Position numbers and translations under genes: made by a program
Assembly: GCF_019976755.1 (NCBI RefSeq)
Contig: NZ_AP023441.1
Coordinates: forward strand, 3,283,501-3,347,500
Length of the DNA: 64,000 nucleotides
Source of the DNA: Nostoc sp. MS1
GTDB taxonomy: Bacteria > Cyanobacteriota > Cyanobacteriia > Cyanobacteriales > Nostocaceae
Direction: 5' to 3'
Part shown: piece by piece, positions 18,405-27,041 of the stretch
How the letters are laid out: every line of letters begins with the position of its first letter
Numbering within the stretch: position 1 is the first letter of the stretch
Notes under the pieces: model-generated
What the model saw: the letters and a program-made list of their open reading frames with translations, nothing else
What the model was told of the DNA's origin: nothing
Databases searched by the model: none

Positions 18405-19618
18405 ACTTCCTAGAAAGTATGCAAATGGCAGGTAAAACCCTGCTATCTAACAAACTGCGTAGCGCCCTAACTATGTTGGGCATTGTCATCGGTAACGCCT
18501 CCGTTATTGCCATGATTGGTATTGGTGAAGGCGGACAGAGATATGTCAAAAAGCAGTTAGAATCTTTAGGGCCGAATGTGCTGTTTGTCATTCCTGGGAA
18601 CCAAGCCACGCAGCGTATCACCACCAACCTACCCAAGACTTTGGTACTAGCCGATGCAGAAGCGATCGCCACTCAAGTACCCACTGTAGCTGCCGTAACT
18701 GTAGAGTTAAATAGTCGGCAAGTAGTCACTTACAGTAATAGAAATACTAACATTAATATTATTGGTACAAATCCCAACTTCCTGTTAGTGCGGGATTTTG
18801 ATGTGGAAAGGGGGCGATTTTTTAGCGATATAGATAGCAAACGCAGCAATCAAGTTGCCGTACTCGGTGCAAAGTTAGCTGAAAGACTCTTTAGCAATAC
18901 TAACCCTGTAGGGCAGCAGTTACGCATCAAGAATACCAGTTTTCAAATTATTGGTGTGTTGGAAGCCAAAGGTTCAAACTTGGGTGTAGATTATGATGAT
19001 GCAGCCCTCGTACCTATCATCACCGCCGCTAACCGCATTGTCGGACGCACTTCTCCCTATGGGTTGGAGTTAACCTACGTTGTCGCCTCAGCTAAAAACG
19101 CCGAAAGTGTGGATGCAGCAGTCTTTCAAATTACCAACTTACTGCGACAACGGCATAAAATTACAGATGAAGACGACTTTACCATCCGTACTCAAAAAGA
19201 TGCCTTGCAGACAGTCGGACAGATTACAGGTGCATTGACAGTGATGTTAGCTGCGATCGCCGGTATATCATTATTCGTAGGTGGTATCGGCATCATGAAT
19301 ATTATGCTTGTCTCCGTCACCGAACGCACCCAAGAAATCGGACTCCGCAAAGCTATTGGTGCAACAGAACAGGATATTTTATTACAATTTCTCATCGAAT
19401 CGGTGATTGTCTCTGCCATCGGTGGCTTAATTGGGACTGGTGTTGGTGTAAGTGGGATTCTCTTAGTAGCAGCTTTGACACCCCTAGAAGCAGCAATTTC
19501 TCCCGTAGCCATTGGTACAGCCGTAGGTATTTCCGGTGCGATCGGCTTATTCTTTGGCGTAGTTCCCGCCCGCCGTGCTGCTAAACTCGATCCTATAGTT
19601 GCCCTCAGAAGCGCCTAA
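18401..19618 (+). CDS. MacB/FtsX-family ABC permease lacking an ATPase domain
   Basis: The 405-residue protein has the MacB periplasmic core fold between a first membrane segment (about 20-45) and three C-terminal helices, with the FtsX signature ERTQEIGLRKAIGAT near residue 308. Full MacB proteins carry an N-terminal ATPase; here it is absent and no ABC ATPase gene follows, since the next gene is an aspartoacylase. The ATPase must be encoded elsewhere. The TAA stop codon is also the first three bases of a TAATACCAATT sequence that marks MITE-like elements in this window. Confidence 0.85.
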   Translation: MNFLESMQMAGKTLLSNKLRSALTMLGIVIGNASVIAMIGIGEGGQRYVKKQLESLGPNVLFVIPGNQATQRITTNLPKTLVLADAEAIATQVPTVAAVTVELNSRQVVTYSNRNTNINIIGTNPNFLLVRDFDVERGRFFSDIDSKRSNQVAVLGAKLAERLFSNTNPVGQQLRIKNTSFQIIGVLEAKGSNLGVDYDDAALVPIITAANRIVGRTSPYGLELTYVVASAKNAESVDAAVFQITNLLRQRHKITDEDDFTIRTQKDALQTVGQITGALTVMLAAIAGISLFVGGIGIMNIMLVSVTERTQEIGLRKAIGATEQDILLQFLIESVIVSAIGGLIGTGVGVSGILLVAALTPLEAAISPVAIGTAVGISGAIGLFFGVVPARRAAKLDPIVALRSA

Positions 19619-19837
19619 TACCAATTTAAAAATATTTGCAACACATTCATTAGTGGGGGAGTACAGATGTACGTCCCTACAGTCGCTATATTTTTTACAT
19701 ATAATTTTAGTAAATAAATCTGTATTGCAGATAGCATCAAGTTTGACTACCGTGCTAATACGATAGAATTTCATAGCATAAATAATTTGAACACAAAAAT
19801 ATCTGCTTACAAAGAAATATCATTTCGGGAGTTATTC

Positions 19838-20716
19838 ATGCAGAAAATTAATCGTGTTGCCATTGTTGGCGGCACTCACGGCAATGAATTTACAGGTGCA
19901 TTTCTAGTTAAGAAGTTTGAAAAGTATCCTAATTTAATTCAAAAATCTAGTTTTGAGACTTTAACTATATTAGGAAATCCCAAAGCTTTTAAGACAGGTA
20001 AACGCTACATTGAGAAAGATTTAAATAGATGTTTTTTAGAAGAAAACTTGCAAAATCTTCATCTCTCTAGCTATGAAGATATAAGAGCCAAAGAAATAAC
20101 TGCAATTCTTAAAGAAGATAACCAAACAAAAGTAGATGTAATCATTGATTTACACAGTACAACAGCCAATATGGGCTTGAGTATTATTTTAGGTAATCAG
20201 CATCCATTTCTATTACAATTATCTACCTATTTAACTGCTATTAATCCTTTAGTAAAAGTTTGTTTTACTATTCCTGAAAATGGCAGTAATTTTCTTCGTT
20301 CCCTAAGTGAGATGGGTTTTGTCATCGAGGTAGGTGCTGTAGCCCAAGGCGTATTAAATGCAGACCTATTCCAAAAAACTGAGGAACTTATCTATACAAT
20401 TTTGGATTATTTAGAGAGATATAATTATTCCGACATTACAGAAACCAATCACTCACTAACTCTATATAAATATATAGGTACTCTAGATTATCCTAGAAAC
20501 GAAAATGGTGAAATTCAGGCAATGATTCACCCCGATCTACAATTTCGTGACTACGAGCCATTAAATCCTGGTGATCCGCTATTTTTAACTCTAGATGGTG
20601 AAGCGATCGCCTACGAAGGCACATCAACAATTTACCCAATTTTTATTAACGAAGCCGCCTATTACGAAAAAGGCATCGCCATGCTATTCACCGAAAAACA
20701 AATCCTCAACATTTAG
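19838..20716 (+). CDS. Aspartoacylase / succinylglutamate desuccinylase family
   Basis: The 292-residue zinc carboxypeptidase-like enzyme hydrolyses N-acyl amino acids, N-acetyl-aspartate in the best-known member. Zinc ligands are visible in GGTHGNE (His14, Glu17) and DLHST (His near 105), and substrate-binding ENGSNFLRSL and FVIEVGAVAQG follow. A longer reading from a TTG at 19787 is possible, but the ATG at 19838 has a GGGAG ribosome binding site and starts just before the first conserved strand as in homologues. In cyanobacteria the physiological substrate is uncertain; aspartate release could link to cyanophycin or nitrogen metabolism, which is inference. Confidence 0.85.
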   Translation: MQKINRVAIVGGTHGNEFTGAFLVKKFEKYPNLIQKSSFETLTILGNPKAFKTGKRYIEKDLNRCFLEENLQNLHLSSYEDIRAKEITAILKEDNQTKVDVIIDLHSTTANMGLSIILGNQHPFLLQLSTYLTAINPLVKVCFTIPENGSNFLRSLSEMGFVIEVGAVAQGVLNADLFQKTEELIYTILDYLERYNYSDITETNHSLTLYKYIGTLDYPRNENGEIQAMIHPDLQFRDYEPLNPGDPLFLTLDGEAIAYEGTSTIYPIFINEAAYYEKGIAMLFTEKQILNI

Positions 20717-20740
20717 TTAATAGGGAGTGGGGAGTGGACA

Positions 20741-20789
20741 ATGAGTAGTGAACAGTAAACTGAACCTGTCAACTGTCAACTATTAACTG
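20741..20789. repeat. Tandem heptamer (STRR-type) repeat
   Basis: Degenerate copies of AGTAGTGAACAGT and GTCAACTGTCAACTATTAAC lie between aspartoacylase and the convergent sucD-like gene. The last units overlap the sucD-like 3' end, so the final residues AVNS and the stop are encoded at the repeat border. Confidence 0.55.
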
Positions 20790-21660
20790 CTTTTTTCAAC
20801 AACTGCGGAATCAGAGAAGGACGTTCAGCAACAGGAACTTCTGCGGCTTCAAAAGCTGTGATTTTGCTTTGGGCTGTGCCAAAATTAGGTGGACGACCAA
20901 CAACAGTGGCTAAAGTTCCGGTTTGTCGCCAAGTTTTTCCCGGTCGCGCTTCTCTGCCAGCGATGTAAGCTATGACTGGTTTATCAATTGTTTCAGCAAT
21001 GTACCGCGCGGCTGCTTCTTCACTACCTCCACCCGGCTGTCCCACTAAAACGATCGCCTCAGTACTATCATCCTCATCAAGAATTTGCAACCATTGCAAA
21101 AACGATGAACCAACGATCGCATCACTACCAATACTCACACTGATTGATTGTCCTAAACCAGCTTGTGTTAATTCTCGCGCCACTTCATAAGTCAGGGTGC
21201 TGCTACGGCTGACAATACCTACTACTCCAGGTGTATAAAATTCGCTGGGCTGAGTACCTAAAAGAATTTTACCTGGAACAATAATCCCTGGACTGTTGGG
21301 GCCGACTACCAAAGTTTCGCAGGCTTCAGCCTTGCGGAGTAACTGCACCATATCCAAAGGCGGCACACCAGCAGAAATAATGATAATCTGGCGAATGTAA
21401 GAAGCGATCGCTTCTAAAGCTGCATCTAAGACTTGGTAAGGGTGGACACAAATAATTGTCGTGTCAATATTGCCAAATTGCCCTACCACTTCCTCTACCA
21501 AATCAAAAACTGGCAGATTATAGAGTTCCTGTCCCCCGCATCCAGGCTGAACTCCAGCAACTAAATTGGTTCCATAAGCTTTCATCTGAGCAATATGACT
21601 CGCTGAAATAAATTCACCGAAGCCTTGAATAATCACTTTACTATCTGGCGTTAAGTTCAT
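20776..21660 (-). CDS. Succinyl-CoA synthetase alpha-like protein without the catalytic histidine
   Basis: The 294-residue protein aligns over its whole length with SucD, the CoA-binding alpha subunit of succinyl-CoA synthetase (for example GPNSPGIIVPG, GIVSRSSTLTYEVAREL, KPVIAYIAG). The two residues that carry the mechanism are changed: the phosphorylated His246 of the E. coli enzyme, in GHAGA, is Gln246 here (TWRQTGT), and Glu208, which contacts the phosphohistidine, is Gln208 (VGQPGGG). The N-terminal CoA loop GFTGSQGTFH has become GFGEFISASH. It pairs with a SucC-like gene just upstream. It is probably not an orthodox succinyl-CoA synthetase; it may be an altered ligase or a non-catalytic CoA-binding protein. 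Confidence 0.8.
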   Translation of the reverse strand: MNLTPDSKVIIQGFGEFISASHIAQMKAYGTNLVAGVQPGCGGQELYNLPVFDLVEEVVGQFGNIDTTIICVHPYQVLDAALEAIASYIRQIIIISAGVPPLDMVQLLRKAEACETLVVGPNSPGIIVPGKILLGTQPSEFYTPGVVGIVSRSSTLTYEVARELTQAGLGQSISVSIGSDAIVGSSFLQWLQILDEDDSTEAIVLVGQPGGGSEEAAARYIAETIDKPVIAYIAGREARPGKTWRQTGTLATVVGRPPNFGTAQSKITAFEAAEVPVAERPSLIPQLLKKAVNS

Positions 21661-21714
21661 AGGGGAGAGGGGGGGAGAGGAAAAGGGGGAGTACAGGAGC
21701 AGGGGAAAATAACT

Positions 21715-21763
21715 TTGGACTATGGACTGTTGACTAATGACTGATGACTAATGACAACTGACT
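21715..21763. repeat. Tandem heptamer (STRR-type) repeat
   Basis: Units such as ACTATGG, ACTGTTG and ACTAATG repeat several times between the sucC-like stop and the sucD-like start. The repeat follows a G-rich AGGGGGAG run. It lengthens the spacer inside an otherwise simple two-gene operon. Confidence 0.65.
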
Positions 21764-21769
21764 CAGATT

Positions 21770-23005
21770 TTAAGAAACTTTTTTATAAGCTGGGGATTTA
21801 GTTAATCTGACTGCTGCTGCTACGGCTGCGTCTAAATCTTCTACTAATATCAATCCATTTTCATGAGTTTGTAAGTCAGTTAAAACATCTTTAGCTGCAT
21901 CCAGTTCTGAACCCGCTAAACGGACGACTAAATGGGGTGAGAGATTTTGACTACGGCTTTTGCTACCGTTGGACTTGGCCAGTAATGACTGAGTTTCACC
22001 TTTATTATTTAATATAAATTGGGCGATCGCTTGTGCTGCTTCTTCTGGTTGGGGAACACTTCCTAGCAGATTAATTAATATCACATGAGTATTGCTGTCA
22101 ACAGCTAAGGTGTTGAGTCCTTTAACTAGGCGGTCATAAAATGTGGTGGGTGCAGGATCAGTAATTGCTGCATGGCGTAAGTTAAGAGATATCCCTGGTT
22201 TACCGCCACTACTGACAACTAAATCATAGGTCGCCATGATAGAACCAGTACCATTACCTAAAATGCCGATTCTACCTTGTGCATCTAAACTTTTTAACTC
22301 ACCCGCACGCCCATTAGTTATGCTTCTTTTATGTTGACGATTATTTGTTTTTTCTGCCATTGCAGCAATTTCTGGATGTCTGCCAATGGAACGTTCGTTG
22401 ACTCTGACTTTACCATTGAGCGCCATCACTTCACCAGCAAGGTTGACACCCAGAGGATTAATTTCTACTAAGTCCAAGTCTTTCTGTACAAATAACTGGT
22501 ACATTTTTTCTAACACCGTGCTGACAGATTGAATCAGCGTACCTTGCAGACCCATTTTTAATGCTAGTCTACGAGCGTAGAAAGGTGAAAAGTCTTGTTC
22601 AACAACCACATACTGCATTTTTTGATCGGCTAATTCCAAATCAATATTTGCTTCTGTGGAACCTAACAGCACCGGACGACAAATTGCAGTATCTAAAACT
22701 ACAGCTAAATAAAATTCTTGCTGGGCATCATACTTAGATTCAGCTAATAAAACTTCTGGTAATTCGCCCCATATTGATAGATTAAAGATATTTTGAGCGG
22801 CGGCGATCGCATCAATCGTAGTTTCTACCATTCTCACACCGCCGACTTTCTCCCGTTCCCCGGCGTGAACTTGAGATTTCAGCACTATCGGGTAGCGAAT
22901 TTTCAGGCGTTTTAAATCTGTAGGATGGTCTATTCTTTGAGATGGCAATACAGGAATGCCTATTTCCCCAAACCATTCTTTAACTTGATACTCTAATAAA
23001 TCCAT
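21770..23005 (-). CDS. Succinyl-CoA synthetase beta-like (ATP-grasp) protein, diverged
   Basis: The 411-residue protein follows the SucC order: ATP-grasp N-terminal half (DLLEYQVKEWF, VLKSQVHAGEREKVGGV), the DLDLVEINPLGV metal-binding segment near residue 205, and a C-terminal ligase-CoA domain. The ATP-grasp core is recognisable and the EINPL glutamate is kept. The C-terminal phosphate-handling loops are altered: the usual LDVGGGA is LNLRHAA and NIFGGI is NLLGSV. These changes parallel the lost phosphohistidine in the partner gene. It is upstream of the sucD-like gene with a 109-base repeat-filled gap. Nucleotide binding is plausible; classical succinyl-CoA synthetase activity is doubtful. 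Confidence 0.8.
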   Translation of the reverse strand: MDLLEYQVKEWFGEIGIPVLPSQRIDHPTDLKRLKIRYPIVLKSQVHAGEREKVGGVRMVETTIDAIAAAQNIFNLSIWGELPEVLLAESKYDAQQEFYLAVVLDTAICRPVLLGSTEANIDLELADQKMQYVVVEQDFSPFYARRLALKMGLQGTLIQSVSTVLEKMYQLFVQKDLDLVEINPLGVNLAGEVMALNGKVRVNERSIGRHPEIAAMAEKTNNRQHKRSITNGRAGELKSLDAQGRIGILGNGTGSIMATYDLVVSSGGKPGISLNLRHAAITDPAPTTFYDRLVKGLNTLAVDSNTHVILINLLGSVPQPEEAAQAIAQFILNNKGETQSLLAKSNGSKSRSQNLSPHLVVRLAGSELDAAKDVLTDLQTHENGLILVEDLDAAVAAAVRLTKSPAYKKVS

Positions 23006-23653
23006 TGTTAATGCACCTTATATTGACACTTCTAGAGAATTTTTATGGTGCTATTTCCTATTTTTTAAACGCACCCTCATCATCTAATCAACCTTTAACT
23101 CACTAACAAAACCGATTTTTTATGTATTAATTTTATCGAATTTACTCAATAGAGCAAATTAATTTATATCATTATTCACTTAAATTTGCTTTTTCTTGAA
23201 GTAATTCATCCTATCAGTAAATATACAGTAATAGCTAGAGGCTAGAGGCTAGCTAGTAAATCAAAAATATTTGTTGCTTGGAGGTAATGTTTGCCCATAT
23301 TTAGCTGTTGATAAAGAGCGCTACATAACTCATACTAGCGTCCAGTCTTTCATTTCTAGCCTCTAGCCTGTTTTCTCAGCAATCAAAAAATCTATTATGC
23401 CCATTTATTAATTTGTAGTTTCTACTACAAGCTAGATTATAAAATTTAATCACAAGTCTCTGAAACACCAATACTACTAATCATTTTAGGTTATGTTTAT
23501 TTGGTGAAAATTCAGAAGTTGTGTTAGAAAGTTGGTCTATCAGATTTTACGGTTATGGTTGGTTACACTGTGCATCTGTATTCAACGAACGAACAACTTC
23601 CTTTTTCTGCCACGGATACAAAAAATTATATAGAAGATCAGCAGGAAAGCTCT
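23006..23653. other. AT-rich intergenic region between divergent genes
   Basis: This region lies upstream of both the sucC-like gene and the next plus-strand gene. It contains the GGCTAGA repeat pair at 23235-23368 and otherwise only AT-rich DNA. An alternative in-frame ATG at 23555 would extend the next gene into it. Confidence 0.5.
23235..23368. repeat. Element bounded by inverted GGCTAGA heptamer runs
   Basis: CTAGAGGCTAGAGGCTAG at 23235-23252 is matched in inverted orientation by TCTAGCCTCTAGCC at 23355-23368. The roughly 100 bases between have no coding capacity. It looks like a small non-autonomous element or a repeat pair around the promoter region. Confidence 0.5.
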
Positions 23654-25432
23654 ATGACAGTAGCAGTCCAGCAGGAAGATTTACAGCTATTAAGCCGAAC
23701 TCTGCAAGAACAATTTCTGGCTGAGGTTCCTTCCGGCGAGTTTTTCCAGATTAAATGTGCTGTCAATAAGGATGAGCTAATGGTTTTGGCTCAACATCCA
23801 GTTAGTGTTAAAGCCGATACACAACAAATTTTTGCAGTACTTGAGGAAGCACTCCAATCATTACCACCTTATCGTGACCAGAAAGTCCAATGTTTTCTGC
23901 GAATGACGGGTGAAAAACTGCCTTACGCTAAACGTTCCCTCATCATGAAGGGACATGGACAACAGAAAAACCCCATCTTTAATAGAGATGAGCCAGACCA
24001 GAAAGAATTGCTAGAGGAAGAACCAATATCTTCATCATCGTTAGTATTTCCACCACATTATTCAGATCCAGATGATGTAGCCGCAGAGCAAGAGGAAGTA
24101 TTTGACCCCTTAGCGGGTACGCCAGATTTACTTACAACTCCACCCAAGCGTTCAGTAAGTCCGATTTTATTATCAGCTTTGCTAGGAATTACTGTATTAA
24201 GTGGTGCTGGTGGTTACTTTATAACTCGTCCTTGTGTTATGTCTATGTGTCAGGAGTTGCAAGCCGGACAGGAACTCAACACTCAGTTTCGACAATTAAT
24301 TAGTCGTGCTAAATCCACAAATGAACTAACAACAGTACAACAACAACTAGAAACAACGAGTGCAGCTTTAGCTGTCATTCCTGGTTGGTCATCTTATCAC
24401 CAACAAGCAGAAGAACTCAAAACTAGTCTATCTGGACAAGCACAAAGAATCAGCCAAGTTACCCAAGCTTTACAGGCGGCCTCAGCAGCAGAGGAAAAAA
24501 TGCAAACACCCGCCAACAACCAAGCAGAGTTGCAAGCTAGACAACAACTATGGCGACAAGCGATAACACCATTGGAAGCAATCAGCCCTAATAATGATTT
24601 GTATAGACTGGTGCAGCCAAAATTGCTGAAATATCGTATTCAGTTACAAAATATTAATCAACAAATACTGGCACAAGAAAAATGGCAGAAAAAATTAATA
24701 GATGCTAAGGGTGTAGCTAGTGTAGCCAATAAGTGGGAAACAACAGCCAAAACTCTGCAAGATTGGCAGAAGGTGCAATCTACTTGGCAAGTAGCAGTTA
24801 ATGCCTTGAATGTGATTCCACCATCAAGTCCAGCATCTAGTGAAGCGCAACAACTTTTATTAGAATATAGACCAAAATTGGCCAGAGCGCGCGATCGCGT
24901 CACCATTGAACAATTAGCAGGCAAAAGCTACCAACAACTTTTAATCATAGCGAGTCAAGCCAAAGCCTACGAACAAAAACAAGAATGGCAAGCAGCCGTT
25001 ATTTATTGGCAACAAGCTGTCCAAACTGCTAAACAAATTTCCAATAATAGCTTGTATTACACTCAAGCGCAGAGTTTAATTGCCCCATATTCAGCCTCTC
25101 TCCAGCAGGCACAAGAAAAACTCCAGTTAAATAATAGTTGGCAACAAACCCGCGCTGATTTAAATAAAACTTGTAATAGTGACATAAGAATTTGTACCTT
25201 TACCGTAGACGAGAAAGGTATCATGGTCAAAATTACCCCAGAATACGAACAAGTTCTACAAACTAATACACCCCAAAGCAACACTCAAGATGCAGAGTCT
25301 GCCGTTGGTGTAGCTAATCATTGGCAAAGATTACAAGAAGCTTTAACCATCATTAGCCAAAACGCTAACCTACCTTTGTTTATTTACAATTCCCAAGACC
25401 AGGTAATTTATATGCAAACACCCGGAGGTTAG
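23654..25432 (+). CDS. Hypothetical single-pass membrane protein with helical repeats
   Basis: I do not recognise this family. From the ATG at 23654, which has AGGAAA six bases upstream, it has 592 residues; an ATG at 23555 would add 33. The first 110 residues look like a compact cytoplasmic domain, followed by an acidic linker, one membrane helix near 168-188 (LLSALLGITVLSGAGGYF) and about 400 residues of Gln/Ala/Trp-rich amphipathic helices with recurring WQxAxxALxxIPPxS-like units that resemble TPR/coiled-coil repeats. Such a layout suggests an envelope-anchored scaffold. It stands alone between repeats. Confidence 0.75.
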   Translation: MTVAVQQEDLQLLSRTLQEQFLAEVPSGEFFQIKCAVNKDELMVLAQHPVSVKADTQQIFAVLEEALQSLPPYRDQKVQCFLRMTGEKLPYAKRSLIMKGHGQQKNPIFNRDEPDQKELLEEEPISSSSLVFPPHYSDPDDVAAEQEEVFDPLAGTPDLLTTPPKRSVSPILLSALLGITVLSGAGGYFITRPCVMSMCQELQAGQELNTQFRQLISRAKSTNELTTVQQQLETTSAALAVIPGWSSYHQQAEELKTSLSGQAQRISQVTQALQAASAAEEKMQTPANNQAELQARQQLWRQAITPLEAISPNNDLYRLVQPKLLKYRIQLQNINQQILAQEKWQKKLIDAKGVASVANKWETTAKTLQDWQKVQSTWQVAVNALNVIPPSSPASSEAQQLLLEYRPKLARARDRVTIEQLAGKSYQQLLIIASQAKAYEQKQEWQAAVIYWQQAVQTAKQISNNSLYYTQAQSLIAPYSASLQQAQEKLQLNNSWQQTRADLNKTCNSDIRICTFTVDEKGIMVKITPEYEQVLQTNTPQSNTQDAESAVGVANHWQRLQEALTIISQNANLPLFIYNSQDQVIYMQTPGG

Positions 25433-25526
25433 GGAGTGGGAAATAGGTGTGTCAGTTAACAGTTATCAGTGAACAGTTAACATATCTGTCCACGGTTTTA
25501 TTTTGGATGAATAAGCTCAATAAATA

Positions 25527-26747
25527 CTAAGGAGGTGGAGCCGGTTCATCGTCACGCGGAGTTTCTGGTTGTGGAGTTGGCGTTGGAGTTGGCGGAGTTG
25601 GCGGAGTTGGCGTTGGCGTAATTTCTGGTTGTGGAGTTGGAGATGGCGTAATTTCTGGTTGTGGAGTTGGAGGTTGTGGGGTTGGAGGTGGCGTAGTTTG
25701 ATTACCGTTACCACGGTCTTCACCAGCATTACCAACTGGTTTGTCATTACCTGGATTACCAGCAGAATTTCCTCCTGAATTATTACTGTTACCTGGATTC
25801 GTATTTATTGGAATTGGAGTAACTGTTGGGTTATTACTGGGATTGTTACTTACACTGTCTACATTATTTGTTGGTCGCTGTGCATTATGAAACAGAACTT
25901 CTCCTGTTTCTATTAAAGAATTAACCAGCGAATCATCTGGTGTGGAATTTACTTGCTCAGATTCCTCATTGGTAACGGTAGGGGAGGTGGTAGTTAGTTT
26001 TAAAAAAGCAGGGTTTTCTACCACTCCTTGACCTGTAACTGGTGACTGTGTTGCTAAAGCGGCAATAATTTCTGCTTGTACACTAGCAATAGCTGGATCT
26101 ACTGTTGCCGAGGGATTTTGTCTAGTTAAATCTAACCCCTCAGTTAACTCACTTGTTTCATAAAAATTTCGTAAATCAAAATCGTATAAACCTTGGAATT
26201 GACCTTTAACTATAACTAAAAGTTGACCTGCTTGTAATGACTGAGTTTGTGATGCGTTCTTATTAGAAACTGCTATGCCACTATTTGTTAGCGCCCCAAC
26301 AATTGTAGTATCTGTTTTTTGGTCATAACGGACAAATAATGCAGAGCCACGAATAGCGGCTGTTGCACTTGGTGTTTGAATACGTGTTTGCCCTCTTCCC
26401 GGTGGAATTAGTAGTAATACTGTTCCATTGGACAATCTAAAATTTCGAGTCCTTGGCATAAACTGAAAAACTGCTTGTTCACCAATCCGCGCCAAAGAGC
26501 CATCGTTAAAACGCAAATCTGCTAAAGAAGCTCGACCAGTTGCTAGGCCATCGCCTGGAATTATGGCATCTGCTGGTTTTGCTGGACGCTTATTCTGAGA
26601 ATTACGGAGAATCAATTGTACGAAATTACGAAGACTTTGAATTTCCGCACGAGTTAAAGGAGTATTGGCATCTACTTGAGGTGACGCTATAAATACCGTT
26701 AACCCGTATAATAAGATTGAAAATAATGGTAACAGCTTTAAACGCAT
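25527..26747 (-). CDS. FecR-domain protein with proline-rich tail
   Basis: The product has a signal peptide (MRLKLLPLFSILLYGLTVFI), then a FecR domain from about residue 65 to 190 (GRASLADLRFNDGSLARIG, TRIQTPSATAAIRGSALFV), a Ser/Asn-rich linker and a C-terminal tail made of Pro-Thr/Gln repeats (TPTPTPQPE type) of about 60 residues. The ATG at 26747 is preferred to a TTG at 26753. FecR domains sense or organise outer-membrane complexes; in cyanobacteria such proteins are often fused to or near beta-barrels. It is divergent from the beta-barrel-like gene at 27042, suggesting a functional pair. The tail may cross peptidoglycan. Confidence 0.85.
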   Translation of the reverse strand: MRLKLLPLFSILLYGLTVFIASPQVDANTPLTRAEIQSLRNFVQLILRNSQNKRPAKPADAIIPGDGLATGRASLADLRFNDGSLARIGEQAVFQFMPRTRNFRLSNGTVLLLIPPGRGQTRIQTPSATAAIRGSALFVRYDQKTDTTIVGALTNSGIAVSNKNASQTQSLQAGQLLVIVKGQFQGLYDFDLRNFYETSELTEGLDLTRQNPSATVDPAIASVQAEIIAALATQSPVTGQGVVENPAFLKLTTTSPTVTNEESEQVNSTPDDSLVNSLIETGEVLFHNAQRPTNNVDSVSNNPSNNPTVTPIPINTNPGNSNNSGGNSAGNPGNDKPVGNAGEDRGNGNQTTPPPTPQPPTPQPEITPSPTPQPEITPTPTPPTPPTPTPTPQPETPRDDEPAPPP

Positions 26748-27041
26748 AATCAAGAATAATAAAAATTGAATTGTGATTAGGTGAGAAAATTAAATCTAAA
26801 TTGCGTGTTAGTATTTCATTTGTTTTTGGATTTAGTTGAATGTGTTTGCTACTAATCACTAAATACTGACAAAAATCCTATGTTTGTGAGTAAAGTTTTT
26901 ATTATGCTAATTTTGACAGATGGATACGGCTTTTTCAATTAAAAAAAATAAATTTTTCCTAAATTCTATATATTAAATATTTGAGAAAAATCCGTGGATT
27001 TAAGTATAATATAAAAACTCATATTCAATTCATCTATTAAG

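Noticed and set aside
25569..25778. A Trp/Arg-rich plus-strand open frame
   Set aside because: It is the complement of the Pro-Thr repeat region of the FecR protein and has no independent support.
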